From Strigops habroptila (lineage: Eukaryota; Chordata; Aves; Psittaciformes; Psittacidae), in assembly GCF_004027225.2 (NCBI RefSeq), contig NC_044302.2, positions 39,158,949 through 39,222,948 on the forward strand: 64,000 nucleotides of DNA, given 5' to 3'. The notes under the pieces are model-generated. The model saw nothing but the letters and a program-made list of their open reading frames with translations, did not search any database and was not told where the DNA came from. Positions 1-14,285 of the stretch are shown here, piece after piece. Positions within the stretch are counted from its first letter, which is position 1; every line of letters begins with the position of its first letter. The translations under genes and the position numbers were made by a program.

Positions 1-748
1 GCCTTGAACAACAGCCAAATTCCCACCCAGCTGCTCACCACCCCTCTCACCAGCATGACTGGGATTGAAAATAGGTTGAGAAGGTTCATGGGTTGAGATG
101 ACGGCCAGGAGATTGCTTACAAGTTGCCACCATGGCCAAACAAGACTTGGCGGGGAGAAAATTAACTTAGTTTATTGCCAGTTAAAATAGATTCAGATTG
201 TAGGAAAAAAAGACACTCAATAAAACCGCCTTTCCACCCTCCTTTCCCAGGCCCACGTTCAGTTCTTCACTCCTGACTCTTCTATCCCACCCTGAGTGGC
301 ACGGGGGGGTTACAGTCAGTACACAGTAGTTGCCTCTATGCTGCTCCTTCCTCCTCACACTGTTCCCCTACTCCAGCATGGTTACTCACCATTGGCTCCA
401 GTTCTTCAGGATAAACCTGCTCCACCTGCTCTCCATAGGCTGCAGGGAATATCTAATATGCCATGGATCACCTCCTCCTCCTTCTCTGACCTTTGTGTTT
501 CCCTGTGTCATTTCTCACTCTTTTTGTTCTCTCCTTCTCTATCTTTGGCATTTTCTGCCTTTTCTTAAATATGCTTCCCAGAGGCACCACCAGGATGGCT
601 GAGGGTCTCAGCTGTGTCCTGTGGTGGGTCCACTGGAGTGGGATGGAACAGCTGTGGCCATGGGCAGCTTCTGGTCTCTTGTCACAGAGGCCACCCCCGC
701 AGCTCAGCTCTTGCAAAAACCCTACCATGGACACCCAGTACAAATTTA
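1..748 (-). repeat. LTR-type repeat, cut by the window edge
   Basis: This stretch resembles, piece by piece, the repeat at 57822-58980. Both have a Lys-rich 'gggg-aaaatta-ctta-tttattgcca' block (here around 157-182), a long pyrimidine-rich run of short 'ctgctcca' phrases, and an end with 'cagcttct...cacagaggccaccccc' followed by 'aaaaccctaccatg'. The TTTATTGCCA block reads as a poly(A) signal on the - strand, so the element probably lies in - orientation. Its other end is outside the window. The overlapping short ORFs here look like chance. Family assignment (avian LTR retroelement) comes from memory of such repeats and needs a library search. Confidence 0.6.
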
Positions 749-2276
749 CATTATCATCTAAACAAAGACAGCAGCCAGATGTGTATGAATATGCATGTGT
801 GTGTGCTTGTGCATATGAAGAAGAGAGGAATGAAGAAAGAAAAAGTGGGAGAGTGTGAGAGCATGAGAAGAAGGAGGAAGGGTAACTTGGGAACTTGTAC
901 AGTCCTGACATTAGGAGGCAATGCGCACAGCCACAGATGCACTTATTTATGGCAAAATAAAACATATGCATTGGTGCAGACTGAACGAGGCTGACACAGT
1001 GGTCACCTGCCTAGTCAATCTGTACCATAAAAGATCCCTCCATTTCTCAGCTAGAGTGCTTAAAGCTGGAAGGAACATAGAGGTAAAATAAAAAGGATTA
1101 AGGGTGTTGTACTGCATTTCAGGTGTGGAAAGCAATTTATAGCATCAGAGCTTGGCTGAAAAATACAATCTGTTGTGGATAGTTGTGGCTAAAGCATGTC
1201 AGATTCAAACTGTTAGAACACATCACAGAAAAATCAGCATCTGTTTGAGATTACACTTATAACAATTATTTTCAGAAAAGGAATTCTGAAGGCAACTACA
1301 GAAACTACAGAATTTAAAACAAGTTCTAAATTCTTAGGACTAGTAATCCTTCTTTAAGGCTTAATGGCCTGAGCTTTATACGAACTACAAGCAATAAAAT
1401 ACAGTGTATCATGTAGGCAAGGAAGCAGAAAAATCTATTTTTGGGAAACTTCTGAAAGTTAAAAATTATTTATGCAACACAAACACGTTGTGGCTGCAGT
1501 GGGCCCTGAAGTATGGTGAAGTAAACAGGGAAATGCTTTCACATTTTTTCTGAAGCACATTAACATTTTCACTAGAAGTGGTTTCCAGTCTTCATCTATT
1601 TGGTTCTAGGAGATATTTATTTTTCCTAATCTCCTACTTTCTTGCCTTTTCAGCAGTTCGTTATTTCTCAAAACAGGACTAGAGTCAAAATTACTGATAA
1701 GAGGAAATGAGAAAAAGATATTTTTGAAACAGAAAAAGAGGATATTTTTAGCCAATATATTTCAAGAGTGGTGCTGCCCTAGAGAAACTTGTCTGACAGT
1801 TTCCTGCTGACCCATGATTTGTACTGGGTCACTCAATGTATATATGAAATAAAACTTCTCCTGTTTCTAGTACTTATTGGCACACAAAGAGAGATGCAGT
1901 GGATCAAGTACAAACTATTTTAATTCAGTTTTAGAGAGTGCCTAAAGGTCAGGACAAGGGCAAATTGACTAAGCATTGAGAGGATATCACTATAAATTCT
2001 TTTGCTGGAGGAAAAGACAATTTATATGGCTGTCAACCTTTTACAATTTACAGCAGTACAGTTGCTATTTGTATGGTTTGCCAGAAGGTTTACAATCAAA
2101 AGAATCACTTTATTAAAATACAGTGGTGATTCTTTAGGTCCTTTGTGCCTTCAACTCTTACTGAAACAGTAACAGAAACACTTTCTAAACCTATACAAAT
2201 AATTAAATTGCTAAGTAGTACTTTTACTTAGCAACTGAATTTCTGTCTGTTGTGTTGAATTATCATAGCACTATAA
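749..2276. other. Intergenic, no gene recognised
   Basis: AT-rich single-copy-looking DNA with a short TG-rich patch near 790-815. I see no exon with plausible splice sites and no tRNA-like fold. Nothing here can be assigned to a gene. Confidence 0.5.
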
Positions 2277-2990
2277 AATCATAGAATACCAGGTTGGAAG
2301 GGGACCTCAAGGATCATCTGGTCCAACCTTTCTAGGCAAAAGCACTGTCCAGACTAAGTGGCCCATCACCCTGTCCAGTTGAATTTTAAAGGTGTCCAAC
2401 ACTGTGGAATCCACCACTTCCCTGGGGAGATTATTCCAATGGTTGATTACTCTCAGTGTGAACAAGTTTTCTCTTGTGTCCAACCAGAATCTCTCCAGAA
2501 ATAACTTGTACCCATTTCTCCTTGTCTTTTCCATGCGATTCTGTGTTAAAAGGGAGTCTCCATCTTCTTTGCAGCCATCCTTTAAATACTGGAACATGGT
2601 GATAAGGTCTCCCCGATCCTTCTTTTCTCCAGGCTGAACAAACCCAGGTCTCTCAGCCTTTCATCATGCAGCAGGCTTCCCAGCCTTTGGATCATCTTTG
2701 TGGCCATTCTCTGGACCTTCTCCAGCCTTTCTATATCTTTTTTGTATAGCGGGGACCAAAACTGAACACAGTATTCCAGGTGTGGTCTGACAAATGCTGA
2801 GTAGAGTGGGACAATGTCATTTTTGTCTCTGCTGGTGATGCCTTTGTGTATGTAACCCAGCACTCTGTTGGCTTTCTTTGCCACAGCTGCACACTGTTCA
2901 CTCTTACTGAGCTGGTTGTCCACCAGGACTCTCAGGTCCCTTCCCAGAGAGCTGCTCCCAGCCAGGCAGATCCCAGCCTGTACTGCACTC
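2277..2990 (-). mobile_element. CR1 LINE fragment, 5'-truncated
   Basis: The + strand begins with the reverse complement of a CR1 3' end (atcatagaataccaggttggaa) and continues into reverse-complemented reverse transcriptase C-terminal coding sequence. On the - strand two overlapping frames (2307-2597 and 2582-2923) carry typical CR1 blocks such as '[14 protein letters not shown]' and 'LFSLEKRR', then 'NHWNNLPREVV'. The change of frame near 2590 shows at least one indel, so it is dead. The element is truncated in the polymerase region, the usual outcome of CR1 target-primed insertion. It differs clearly from the 60.6-kb copy, so it belongs to another, older subfamily. Confidence 0.9.
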
Positions 2991-5723
2991 TTGGATTGTG
3001 TTTACCTGAAATAAGCTAAAGCATGACAACTATGCTAATACAAGACTATATGCTACAAAATTTCCTGCTTCATGTTGCTTATTGGAGTTTCCCCATGTCA
3101 TCTTTGTAGTTCTAGCTAAAACAGGTGTGTTTTGCTTCACAAATAATCTCTCATCTTTACTTTGACTATAAACTTCAATAATATTTGGCAATAATATTCT
3201 TTTCCTGTAAACTAATGCTTTAGTTTCTATGTTGGAAGTGGTTCATACTGACTATGTCTTGAATGGCAGGGCAACCAGCTGCAGCACCTTTCATTGTCAA
3301 GTTGTGGGAAGGGAACTGTCAGCAGAGTAGTACAAAACAATAGGAGAATCATGTACATCATTTAGTTAGGAACAAAGTGGGTTTGATAGGATGGCTTAAT
3401 AGAGATGCACACTTGGAGTTAGTTATTCAAAAGAGTAGCCAGAGAATAGAAAAAATAAAGGAAAAAATAGAATATGCAATACCTTATCCCCTGAACCAGA
3501 TGAGCAGTTCAGAGAACATTCTCATTTGGGATACCCACAGGAGCATAGAATTATCTTGATGAGAAATCACAGACCATCAGATTGCCTGAAGCTCCAAAAA
3601 AAAAAAAAAAACTAGGTACCATTTACAGGTATAATTAAACTTTATATAGAGTTGTGTCTGGTTTTGACCATATAAAAATTCTTGAATTTAATTTGGGCTG
3701 AGGATACTTCAGGGTGTAATTTTTTGACAATTAAAACACTATCTTGTTATTTACTTGAATTAGTTTATATAGGTGAAGAATACATGAATTATAAATAGAA
3801 GTAGCATGTTAGCCTTGCAGAATTCTGTATGTTCACTTATACATGATAAATATGTTGTTTTGACAAGAAAACAAATGACAAGTACTTTTTGCATCAATCA
3901 GTATGATGCAAGTATAAAGTGGAATTTACATGGGTGTAGTTGTTACTTATTCATATTATCAGTTGGCTTGTATGCCAAGCCTAACATCCTTTCTTTCCTG
4001 AACACTTCTAGATATATAATGGCTGCAACTGAATTAAACACCAATTCTACCCTCATCTCATGTAACATACTGTACCACAAGCAACACAACACTTCCTACC
4101 TTTGTGCTGTACAACGGGGTTGGTTAGCAGTGACTCAAAAGAAAGCTATCACCCACTGAGTTGTTATCACCATGTAGTGCAGTGTTTCATAGCAAAGAGT
4201 CAGAGAGATGACTATATATAGTCTAACTTCTTTTGGACTACATTAAGATATTGCTTCTTACCTATTCTCTTGCACTGTTTTAGGTAATCTCCAGCTTTCC
4301 GTTTAAAATAGTTTTGCATTTATGATTTCCCAAATACATATTTTTAAAAGAAAAATATTCGCCACTTTTCAATTTTAGTTAAATAAGTCACATAACTGAG
4401 AAATGAGCTTGGAGGACAAAATGCCACGAAAAATATAATGTTTTAAAAATATAATTAAAAATCTCTGTCTGGATATTGTGTTTGTGCTATTATTTGAAAT
4501 ATCAAATTAGTTGATCTTTATCCACACCCACTCTCCTGAGACTGAGAGAAGCAAATGACAATCTTATCAGAGAATAAATGGCACAATGGTGATGATAAAA
4601 GTCAATTTAGCTTATAAAATTTATACACAATAGAAAAAAAGTTGAGAATATATATTAAACCACACAAAGCCTTTGGATGATAAATCTGAGTTGGTTTTAC
4701 AAGGGAATATTATTGTCTTGACAGAAATTAAAAGTATACCCTGAGCCTCAGTAGAAAAACTACTGTACAAATGTGCAGACAAAGTGATACTGACCTTTCT
4801 AACAGTTTACGAGCATTATCTCCCCTTACAAGACATAAAGTTTTTCATGGATTTGAACCTGTTCTGTACAGGTATATAGAAAATATCTAAGAAGTATATC
4901 CACTTCTGGAATATCTCTTTATTTTCAATTTAAACTACTGAATTCACTCACCTTGAACTTAAAAACACTGATGTGCCTTAGATATTCACTTCCTCTACCT
5001 GTCACACGATGTAACCTCTTCTAATCTGGTTGCAGATCTACCTAGTACAGTATAGCCTATGATGCCTAGTGTATGTTACCTAGTATACTAACAGTCACTT
5101 TAATTCTTTAGCCATAATGACAACCAAAAGTTCTAACTCTTTTTAGTGTTACCATGTTATATAAAAGCCAGATTCCAGAATGTGGATATTTTTACTAAAA
5201 CCTACCAGAATGTCTGCTAAATCTGGCAGACAGATTATTTTTGGGGCATTACGAAGTTATCTTAGACAAATTCTTTAGTCTAAACATTGTTTCTCATCCC
5301 ATCACAAGTTAAAGACTTCTCTTTCACCTGGGAGGTCCCAGAACCACCAACATTCCTCCTGAACAATTTGAGATCTGAATGGAATTATATTCAAACGGAG
5401 AAGATTAATAAATAACATAGCTAATGGAAAAGTGAAGTTTCAAGAATGTTACAATATCCTGGATTTCAGGACATCAATGTATAGGCATGTTTGTGAGAGT
5501 CTATGAATTTTTGAGATTCAAAACTTTGTTTAAATAATTGTAGATCTTCATGTAATTGTTCTAACAGATAGAGTAAATGGAGATTTGAAAAATTAAAAAT
5601 GCCACATATGAGGAATTAGATTTTGTGTTATAGAACACAGAGCCTTGCATCTAAAGCAGGAAAATCTGGGATTATTCAGTACTGTGTCCCAGTCAGACCC
5701 CAGGCCTACTCCTGACGTGACCC

Positions 5724-5756
5724 TTATGAAGGCGTCCTTGCAAGACACCTTCATAA
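5724..5756. repeat. Inverted repeat / hairpin
   Basis: A 13-base left arm (5724-5736, ttatgaaggcgtc) pairs with 5744-5756 (gacaccttcataa) with one G-T type mismatch around a 7-base loop. It is not part of a recognised gene or repeat. Confidence 0.7.
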
Positions 5757-8698
5757 CTTAGCTGTCTGTCCTCCCACTTTCACTCCACTGGGAGAGTCTT
5801 TCCCCACGTGTGGACTTCCAAAGTCTCTGTTAGTACTCCAGCATTCTCATGTCACAGAAACAGACAACAGCAGGTCAGAGAATAACTTTCCTGATGAAAG
5901 GTAATGATTCTGTTTATATTTTATACATACATACGTATGTGCATGCATGCATAATACACATGCAGTATATATAAAAATATATATAAAAATAAAATATCCC
6001 CCTAATAATATCTGTCTGCACTGCAAGTGGAACCAAACACCTGATACATACAACAGGATACACATACCAGTAAGAAGCTTTAGTCTATATGCAGATCCAA
6101 GATGATTTCCTTCAAATCCATGGGAAATCAGATCCCACGCTCCCATGTAAGACTGTTTATGTGGAGTCAGACTCAGTGTTACTTCTCTTTTCAATGTCTT
6201 TTCCATCTTATGCTATTAAAGTGGCACTTTTCTCCTTCTTCTGGACAATAAATGCAGGTCACAGTTTTCTTAACTCAAGGTGATCCACCTGGGGAACACA
6301 TTCCTAACTTGGAGAAGCCAGGAGGCTGCAACCTTCATGAACAGAGCTGCTTCCAGATTACTGGGTTTAATAGATGCTTATAGGTTCTGTCTTCCATTAT
6401 GTTATTAATGCAGTTCACAACTCCTGCATTGTGCCCTCCATATCAGCCAGAAGTAGTGGGTCTGCAAGGCAATTATAACCTGGTGAAAAAAAAAAAAAGA
6501 TTTTCCCTTTTTAAAAAAAATTTAGTGTAAACTTGGCAATGATCATAGTTTCGAGTACTTTTAAAAAATTTTCTCCCTTTTCTCTTTCTCTACACTAGTC
6601 ATTTAGCTCCATTGTTTCCCTGCCTTCATTGGTCATCTCCTTTATGAAATGAAAGATCCTATTCTAAGGAACAAACTCATCAAATTCAAGCACAGGAAGC
6701 TCTGACATATTAAGAAGAATTAATTTACTGTGAGGGTGGTAAAAAACATGTATGGGCCCAGAAAGCCCATGGGATCTTCATCACTGGAGACATCCAGAAC
6801 TTGTCTGGGCATTACCCTGAACAAACTGCTGAAACTGGGCCACATGAAGAAGCATACACTTCTGAGATATCCCTACCTGTAATGATCTGTTGCTTAAAGG
6901 CTGATTTTTGTTGTTAGTCTTTAGGACAGGATGTTATCAAAAGCATTTTTTAAAAATTCAAGCATTGCCTGGATTGCCGTTAAGTAGGTGTTGCAGGCAA
7001 ATACCACAACAGCACAAGGAGCGACAGAGTTCACCAGGTCTGACCCCAGTGCTTAGCCTGTTTCCAGTACACTGATGAGAGATGTCATCTGAACTATCTG
7101 AAAAAACATGTTAATAAGTGACATATTGGACTGGAAAATGAAAAAAGTCTGTCAGAGGAGTGCTTGATGTTCTCAGGACACCCGTTTTGGATATTTCAAA
7201 GCAGAAAAATTACCAGATGAAACCAGGAGAGGGCAATGAGCACACAGATATTGTTGATAGCTAGGAAGACTGAAGCTCCTGAATGGTATGGCATTTTCCT
7301 CTTTTTAATCAAGAGGTAAATATTTATTTGCCTCACCTTTGGCTCTGAAGAAGCTGCATTTGTGAGATTAAATATCATTACATTGCACACAGTAGGTCTA
7401 AGGGTCTCTCAAAAACAAACAAAGGTTTCCACATTGGTCTTGCTAAAATAAAAAACAATTCAGAATTGCTGCTGAGAATTTCCTCTTGGGCTAAATGGAA
7501 GAATGTGTTTAACTGGACAAATTCCCAGAATTAATGCCACAGAAATTTGCATTAAAAAAAACCAACAATCAGCATTTAGAAGTGGAAAAACCATTGCAAA
7601 GATCTGTTCTAAGAAATTGCTTTCACAACAGTGTTCACATGAATGCACTCTCTGAGTTGCTTCTTTCCCAATGCATATTATTTTTAAGAAGCTTATTTAG
7701 TGCATTTTGGTCTCTCTCAGAATGTTTAACTTTTGGTGAACTCTGAAAAATCTATCTGTTCATTAACAAAATGAGGACATCATTTGTTTGGTTTTCCCAG
7801 AAAGAAAGCTAGCTGCTATACATGTTGCTGTCAGGTCCACTGCAGACACAAACAACGATAAATTGTCCTGCTGTACTGAGGCATATAATTTTCTTAGGTT
7901 TTTTTAACAGGAAACTCCCTTTAAAAAGACAGGATAACTTCTAACTTCAAAGATGCTACAATACAAAAAAAAAAAAAAAAAAGAATGAGTTGCTTTGGCT
8001 GAAACAAAAATAACCTTTTCCAAAAGCAAATGAATAAGGTACATCATTATTCTCAGGTGTAAACAAGTGCAGGGGCTTAAACTGGAGGGTTTTTTATAGC
8101 TGAAGTGGAAATATGTTCCATTAAAAAAAAATTCTCCAGAAGCTTGAGTCCTGATTTTTTATTTTTCAACCTTAGTAATTTAGCTGGCATGTGTTGGATT
8201 CTGTTTTTGTCTTAAAGGTATTGGTTTAATATTTTATAACATAATATTTAAAGTCCTGAGGAATTCAGAGTACTTTCAGTATACACAGGAGCAAACAAAC
8301 ACATATTGCCTGCATACCTAATAGTCCGGTGGTTTACTGTAGTGAAAACCTGCCCACCACATTTTACGGTGCTTAGTTTTGTATGACTTCAAGTGAGTTG
8401 AGTTTGTATTTCTCAAGGGTATCACTCTCTTGCACTTAACATACATAATTCGTTCACTATTTGGAACATCTTTACAAAATAACTTATTTTGAATATCTCT
8501 GTAGTATATGAAAACAGGATTTCATCTGATATGAATAGTAACACAACCATTTTATGTCACAGAGAATGACTGAATTAAATCTTACATTCTTAAATAGATC
8601 AAACTTTATTATAAATGCATTACTCTTGTAACTGTGCTGCCACAATGATCAAAATAAAAATGAAGGCAAATTTATCACAGTGGTATTTTAAAACCTAA

Positions 8699-8737
8699 TG
8701 GGATAAGGGATGCGCTTTAGGTGCATCCCTTATCTCA
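8699..8737. repeat. Inverted repeat / hairpin
   Basis: GATAAGGGATGC on the left pairs perfectly (12 bp) with GCATCCCTTATC on the right across a loop of about 9 bases. It stands alone in AT-rich intergenic DNA. It may be chance, a tiny MITE remnant or a stem of an unknown transcript. Confidence 0.7.
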
Positions 8738-11700
8738 TTTAGATCCCTTTAGCCACCAATGCTTAAAAAGAACAGGAATGAATGTTCCAGTAGTCTCATT
8801 TTGTTTGCTGGCTTCTTGGGAGAAGTACATCTTGGTAACGATTTGATCACCTAGAGCACGGAGGTGCACTCAGAGGATCTGAAGTGCACAAGACTTGCTG
8901 GGACTGCACAGATGAGACAGAACTGACCGGATCACACTAACCACAGTGGAAATTTGTTCTTTGTTTCTGGCCTCTGCTTGCTATTTTTTAACCCCAAGGA
9001 AAGGACCCTGGCCATTTTGTTCAGGTATGGGATATAGTTTACCTGATATATTTGAAACCTGGGCAAAAGCTGCAAATCATGATGTAAGACTGGGTACATG
9101 TTGGTCTGCAGTCCCCTGGCACAAGGCTTTTTTTGAGCAGTCCCTCCACCAGTATACCTTTTCACCAGAACATGGATCTTAAATATAGTTTTATAAAATA
9201 CAACTATGACACTGTGTTCTGAACATGAATTTTGAGTGGTGAAAGAAACTGAATTTCTTCAAGGGATGCAGTATTCATTCTGATCCCAGTGTTTAGGAAA
9301 AAAAAATCATGTAACAGAAGACTTAGCAATTTCTAGTAATTAATCAGACTATCTTCAGGTGTTTAGATATCAAAACTTCTCAAAATGCTTCTGGGGGGTA
9401 AGAGGGTTTCTTCCCCCCAGCTGACACTCACTAGTGGTTTTCTCAGTCCAGTAGCACTCCATCGTTTGCATGAATAATGTTAGATAAATACATTTTCAGC
9501 ATACCAGATGTCACATCCAAAACTGCTCCTTTACAGCAACATGCTTCTTTCTCACAAGTAGAAAATCAGTGAAGGACAGTCACTTCAAAGACTGGATAAT
9601 GGCAAGGTTAATTTCAAAAGGTGCTTCAATGCTGCTGTAGCTTTTCAGCACAACCCTGGCCCTCCCTCATGAAGAATGCAGCCAAAAGAGAAAAGTGAAG
9701 GACCTTACAAAGGTGAGTGAACAAGGACAGTGACCAAAACTTTGCTTTGTTTTTCTCAGTACTCCAGACACCACTTTCATGCTTAAAATACGTTCGTGCT
9801 TGAGTTAGCAAGTGCTTTTTTACTACAGGTTCTGTCCTGAATGACAACTTCAGTGGCAGTGCTCAGTTCAAATTTTAAATAAAGCACAATTTTGTTTTGT
9901 TTTATTTTAAAGTCAAGGGAAAAGAACTATTGCATCAGCTGACTTTGGGATGTGGTGTGCTCTCTATCATTTGACCTCTTTAATCCAAGACTGTCTTTCT
10001 AAAAAAGATATCTTAGCTCAGCGACTAATTATGACCTTTATGCAGAAATTACTGGGTGAAATTCCATTGCCTGTGTTATGCGGAAGATCAGACTGTATGG
10101 GTCCTTCTTGGCTTTAAAATTTTGTAAATCCAAATTCCAATCCAAATTCTAACACATGTAATCTTACATACAGATTTCTCCAGAGGTTTCTATAAAAGAA
10201 TATTTCATTTTCTTCTTGTCCAGCACTGCTCACTAACACTACTTTAATAGAGATGACATGGACTTCCTCAAAGGTGTGCAACAAACAGTGAGGGGAGAGA
10301 TTTATATAACATGGTCTTGAATGTTCCTTCATGCAATGCGAACTAAAGTTATTACACGTTATTGTTAATCTTCAGCAACTACTAACCTGTAAGGACAGTA
10401 CAGTAATGATGGAAAGGCAAATGGTAGTTTGAGAAAGACAGTATCTTGCCCTTCTTAATTAACTCAGCCATTTTAAATTGTGCTCTGCTCCTACTTCCTA
10501 CCACAAAATTAAACCTTTATTAACCAAAATTTTACAACAGGAGGGTTGTACTGGAAACCATTCTAATTTTAATGCTAAGTGAAATGCAAAGCCAAAGCTA
10601 CAAATAAAATATGGAAAATACAGTACCTGGAGGAATTTTCATTCTTTAAAAAATACATCTCATGACATATACAGACATGTTAAATGCTCTAATCTCACCT
10701 GTAAAGTCCTACCCTGGTGTAACTTAACTGATTTTCATGGGAGACATTTACTAGAATTGAGTATTGTCCACAAAACTGTAATGTGGAATCCAGACACACC
10801 GTATTCCTTGTGTCGCAGTGGGGGAAACACCTGCTTCTAGAACCAGATATTCAGTAAGCTTCATGCTCCTCAAGGAGCATCTTTGCTTCTTAAACTTGCT
10901 AAGAGCTTATTCAGGTTTTCCCTTCCTACAGGGTCTTTTCTGCTGGTATGATTCCTAGAGAAGCCCTGTGGGAGTTCTTTCAGGCTCTCCTCTTCACTCC
11001 TTAAAAGGTCCATGTCAGTGAGTAAAACCTTGCCACCAAGTCAAGAATTTCTTATTCCTTATTGATTTCTCATGTCTCTTTGGAGAAATTCTTTCTGGCT
11101 TCCTCTACAAAGCTTGACTTCAGTGGTGCAGTCACAGTAACCTTCCACTAGGAAAAGCAGAACATCCAGGTGCAGGCAGTCCCTACAGTCCCTTGAGATT
11201 GTTGTGCAAGAAGGTGTAATCTGTCATACTATGAGTGATGAGACACCCTATTCTGCAGAACCTCCCTATTGAGTTCCCCTTAACAAAGCATGGACATAGA
11301 TGAGAAATATATAATCTTCTAAGGCTTAGGACTCAAAGTATTTTTTTTATAATGGTGGTTGTATTTGTATAGATGCAAGAGCATAATTTTGTTCAAGCTC
11401 AGAAGGAAAATGGTACTTATGCCTAGATACAATGTTATATAGATAGACACATTCAGGAAGTTTTGCCAAACAAAAACAATTACAGAAAGAAATAAGCATG
11501 GTAAGACTAGACTAAAAGAAAAACCACAGTGGGTTTAGCTGTACATTTACTGGAGAAGGTGAGTCAGGGTTTTAGTTGCACCTGGGTTTCCCCATCTCAT
11601 GTCCTCATGTCCTGCTCCCATGCCACCACACAGATAATGCATATAAACCCGGTCACTGCGTGAAACCATAGCTTTTTCCTAGTGCCTCCAAAGCTATGGA

Positions 11701-13197
11701 GAAGTCAGTGTTGCACCAGAGTCAAGAATCTATTGCCATCTATTCTCCCCCTCATATTATTGCCTATCCTCTTGTAGACCTTACTGGAAGCATCACCCCG
11801 TTCCCTGACCTGATGCAGTCACATAGCCCAGATGTATCACAGGGGTACAACACAAGTCAGCTGCACGGATGGGGAAGGGGCTCCACTCAGATACAGGCAG
11901 CAGCCACCTCAGTCACTACAGTATTCAGCTGAAACTAGCATAACTGAGTGCATACATTCCTGAAAAATGTATCTATCTTCACAGAAGTATTTTTTTTGGC
12001 TACATGACATCAAATGTTGCAATAATTTTGAATGCTTTGAAACGACACACATTCTGTGCAGTTTAAACCAATTTACTGTGTTAGGCTTCAACTCAGATAG
12101 AGTAAACCCAAAGAAACCAACTTGGTATATACTGTGACAGTTTGCAAACATGAAGATTGGTCTTCAATCAGTAGCTGCTTGAGTCTGTTCACTGTGAGGA
12201 GAAAATAATATTTAGCATCAACTTTTACTTCCGCTCATTAAAGCCAAACAGGCACTTTCTAATTATATCTCTTTTCTACTTAGTTGGCAAAGCAAATATT
12301 ACAGTCATTGCCTTTATATACCTTCAACATCTTTTTATAAACATTCCTTTCAACCTAACTGCATGACTTAATGTTGTACTTCAAATAATTTCTGCAATCC
12401 TATAAGGAATGAAAAGATGTAAAGTGAATTCTGGTAATTACCTGTGGATGAAACTGTGATTAGGAATGTACTTCAAAAAGGACCTACTATAGAGCAGAAT
12501 AGTAAAAGAGTTCATAATATTGGTATGTAAGACAAAATATTACGATGAAATTTAGACCAAAGGGAAAACCACCATGGGTGTTTTATTTGAGTCAGGATTG
12601 CTGAGTGTCAACTTTGTTCAATAATACGCACAGCTGCGTGAGGGCTTTCACATGTTCTAAATGTAAAATCTGTTCAATATAGCATCTGTTCAATATAGCA
12701 TTCTGTATTCAGTGCTGCTCTTCATATTGAAGAGGTGGCCAAAAGTAACAGTCACTGAGTGCCCTACTGTGAGCATCACTGAGCCCACACATAGGAAGCC
12801 ATGATCCCTGCCATGGAGAGCTTAGATTCTGGATGAGAAAGGACATAACTATTGGAAAAAACCAAGAGAGTAGTAAGGACGAAAGATAATGTGACCAAGA
12901 TCATATACTTGGATAAGATATGAATATGAACAACAAACAATTTCTCAATAGGCTTAGTGTTCTCTTCATTTTATAAGGAAGGTAAACAAATAAAGTCAGT
13001 TCTTCCCAAGACTCATTCAATTAGACACTACTTTTTTTGATCTTCCTAGAATAGTTATGCTTAGTTATGCCTAGAGAAAGAAATGCTCGGCAGCCAAGAA
13101 ATGCTCACCAGTTCAGATCATCAATTTAGGCAAACTGGTGGATCTCCACTGTTGTATGTAAGCTGACTTGTTTCAGGACTGGAAATATACCTATTTT

Positions 13198-14285
13198 CAT
13201 AGAATCACAGAATGGTTTGGCTGGGAAGGGACCTTTAAAGACCACCCAGGGCAGGGACATCTGCCACTAGACCAGGTTGCTCAAAGCCCTGTCTGACCTG
13301 GCCTTGAACACTTACAGGGATGGGGCATCCACAGCTTCTCTGGGCAACCTGTGCCAGTGTCTCACCACCCTCCTTGAAAAAAATTAATCCTTATGTCCAT
13401 TCTAAATGTCCCCTCTTTCAGTTTAAAATTATTGCCCTTGTCTTGTCACTACAGGCCCTGGTAAAAAAGTCTGTCTCCATCTGTCTTATAAGCCCCCTTT
13501 AAGTATTGAAAGGCCCACAGTAAGTTGTCCCCAGCTGAGCAATGCCAACTCTCTCAGCCTTTCCTCTTAGCAGAAGTGCTCCAGCCCTCTGATCATTCTT
13601 GTGGCCTTCCTCTGGACTTGCTCCGAAAGGTCTACATCCTTCTTGTCTTGAGGGCCCCAGAGCTGGATGCAGGTCTCCAGGTGGGGTCTCATGAGAGCAG
13701 AGTAGAGGGGCAGAATCACCTCCTCTGACCTGCTGGTCATGCTGCCCAGGATACGGCTGGTTTCTGGGCTGTGAGCACACACTGCTAGCACATGTCCAGT
13801 TTTTCATCTACCAGTGTCTCCAAGTCCTTCTCTGCAGATTTACCCTAAATCCATCATCCCCCTGTCTGTAATGATACTGAGGATTGCCCTGACCCTTGCA
13901 GCTGACCCTGCTGAACTTCATTAAGTTCACAGGGGCCTACTCCTCAAGCCTGTAAAGGTTCCTCTGGATGGCATCCCTTCCCTCAAGCAAATCAACTGCA
14001 CCATTCAGCTTGGTGCCACATAAAAACTTGCTGAGGATGGACTCAATGCCACCCTCTGTGTCATGAATTAAGATATTGAGCAGTACTTGTCCCAGCACGG
14101 ACTCCTAAGGGACCCTTTGTTACTGATCTCCATTTGGACATTGAACTGTTGACTGCAGCTCTTGGGATTTTGCCCTTAGTGAAGCCATGCTGGTTGTCTC
14201 TAATTGCCTCTCTATCATCCATATGCCTTGACATAGCTTCCAGGAGAATGCATCACATCTGTTTACATAATCCACACAGAAAAGC
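13198..14285 (-). mobile_element. CR1 LINE fragment, longer 5' extent
   Basis: The + strand starts with the reverse complement of a CR1 3' end (catagaatcacagaatggttt) and runs back through the C-terminal region, with '[17 protein letters not shown]' readable on the - strand at 13567-13791. It then continues into more 5' polymerase sequence, recognisable on the + strand as 'ctctggatggcatccctt' and 'cccagcacggactcctaaggg'. The frame is broken at several places. It is an older CR1 than the copies at 48 and 61 kb. Confidence 0.9.

Larger units (their letters stand above)
2991..13197. other. Intergenic DNA, no gene recognised
   Basis: About 10 kb of AT-rich DNA with many short chance ORFs (under 120 codons), none with family motifs or convincing splice sites. 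Visible minor structure: A-runs at 3596-3612 and 7965-7982, hairpins at 5724-5756 and 8699-8737, and a short tandem repeat near 12670-12705. The ORF at 11696-11932 has no recognisable domain and is probably chance. Distal enhancers of LOX could lie here, but nothing in the sequence identifies one. Confidence 0.5.

Noticed and set aside
11696-11932. ORF of 78 codons with an upstream atataaa
   Set aside because: It has no recognisable domain, and one TATA-like string in AT-rich DNA is not enough to call a gene.
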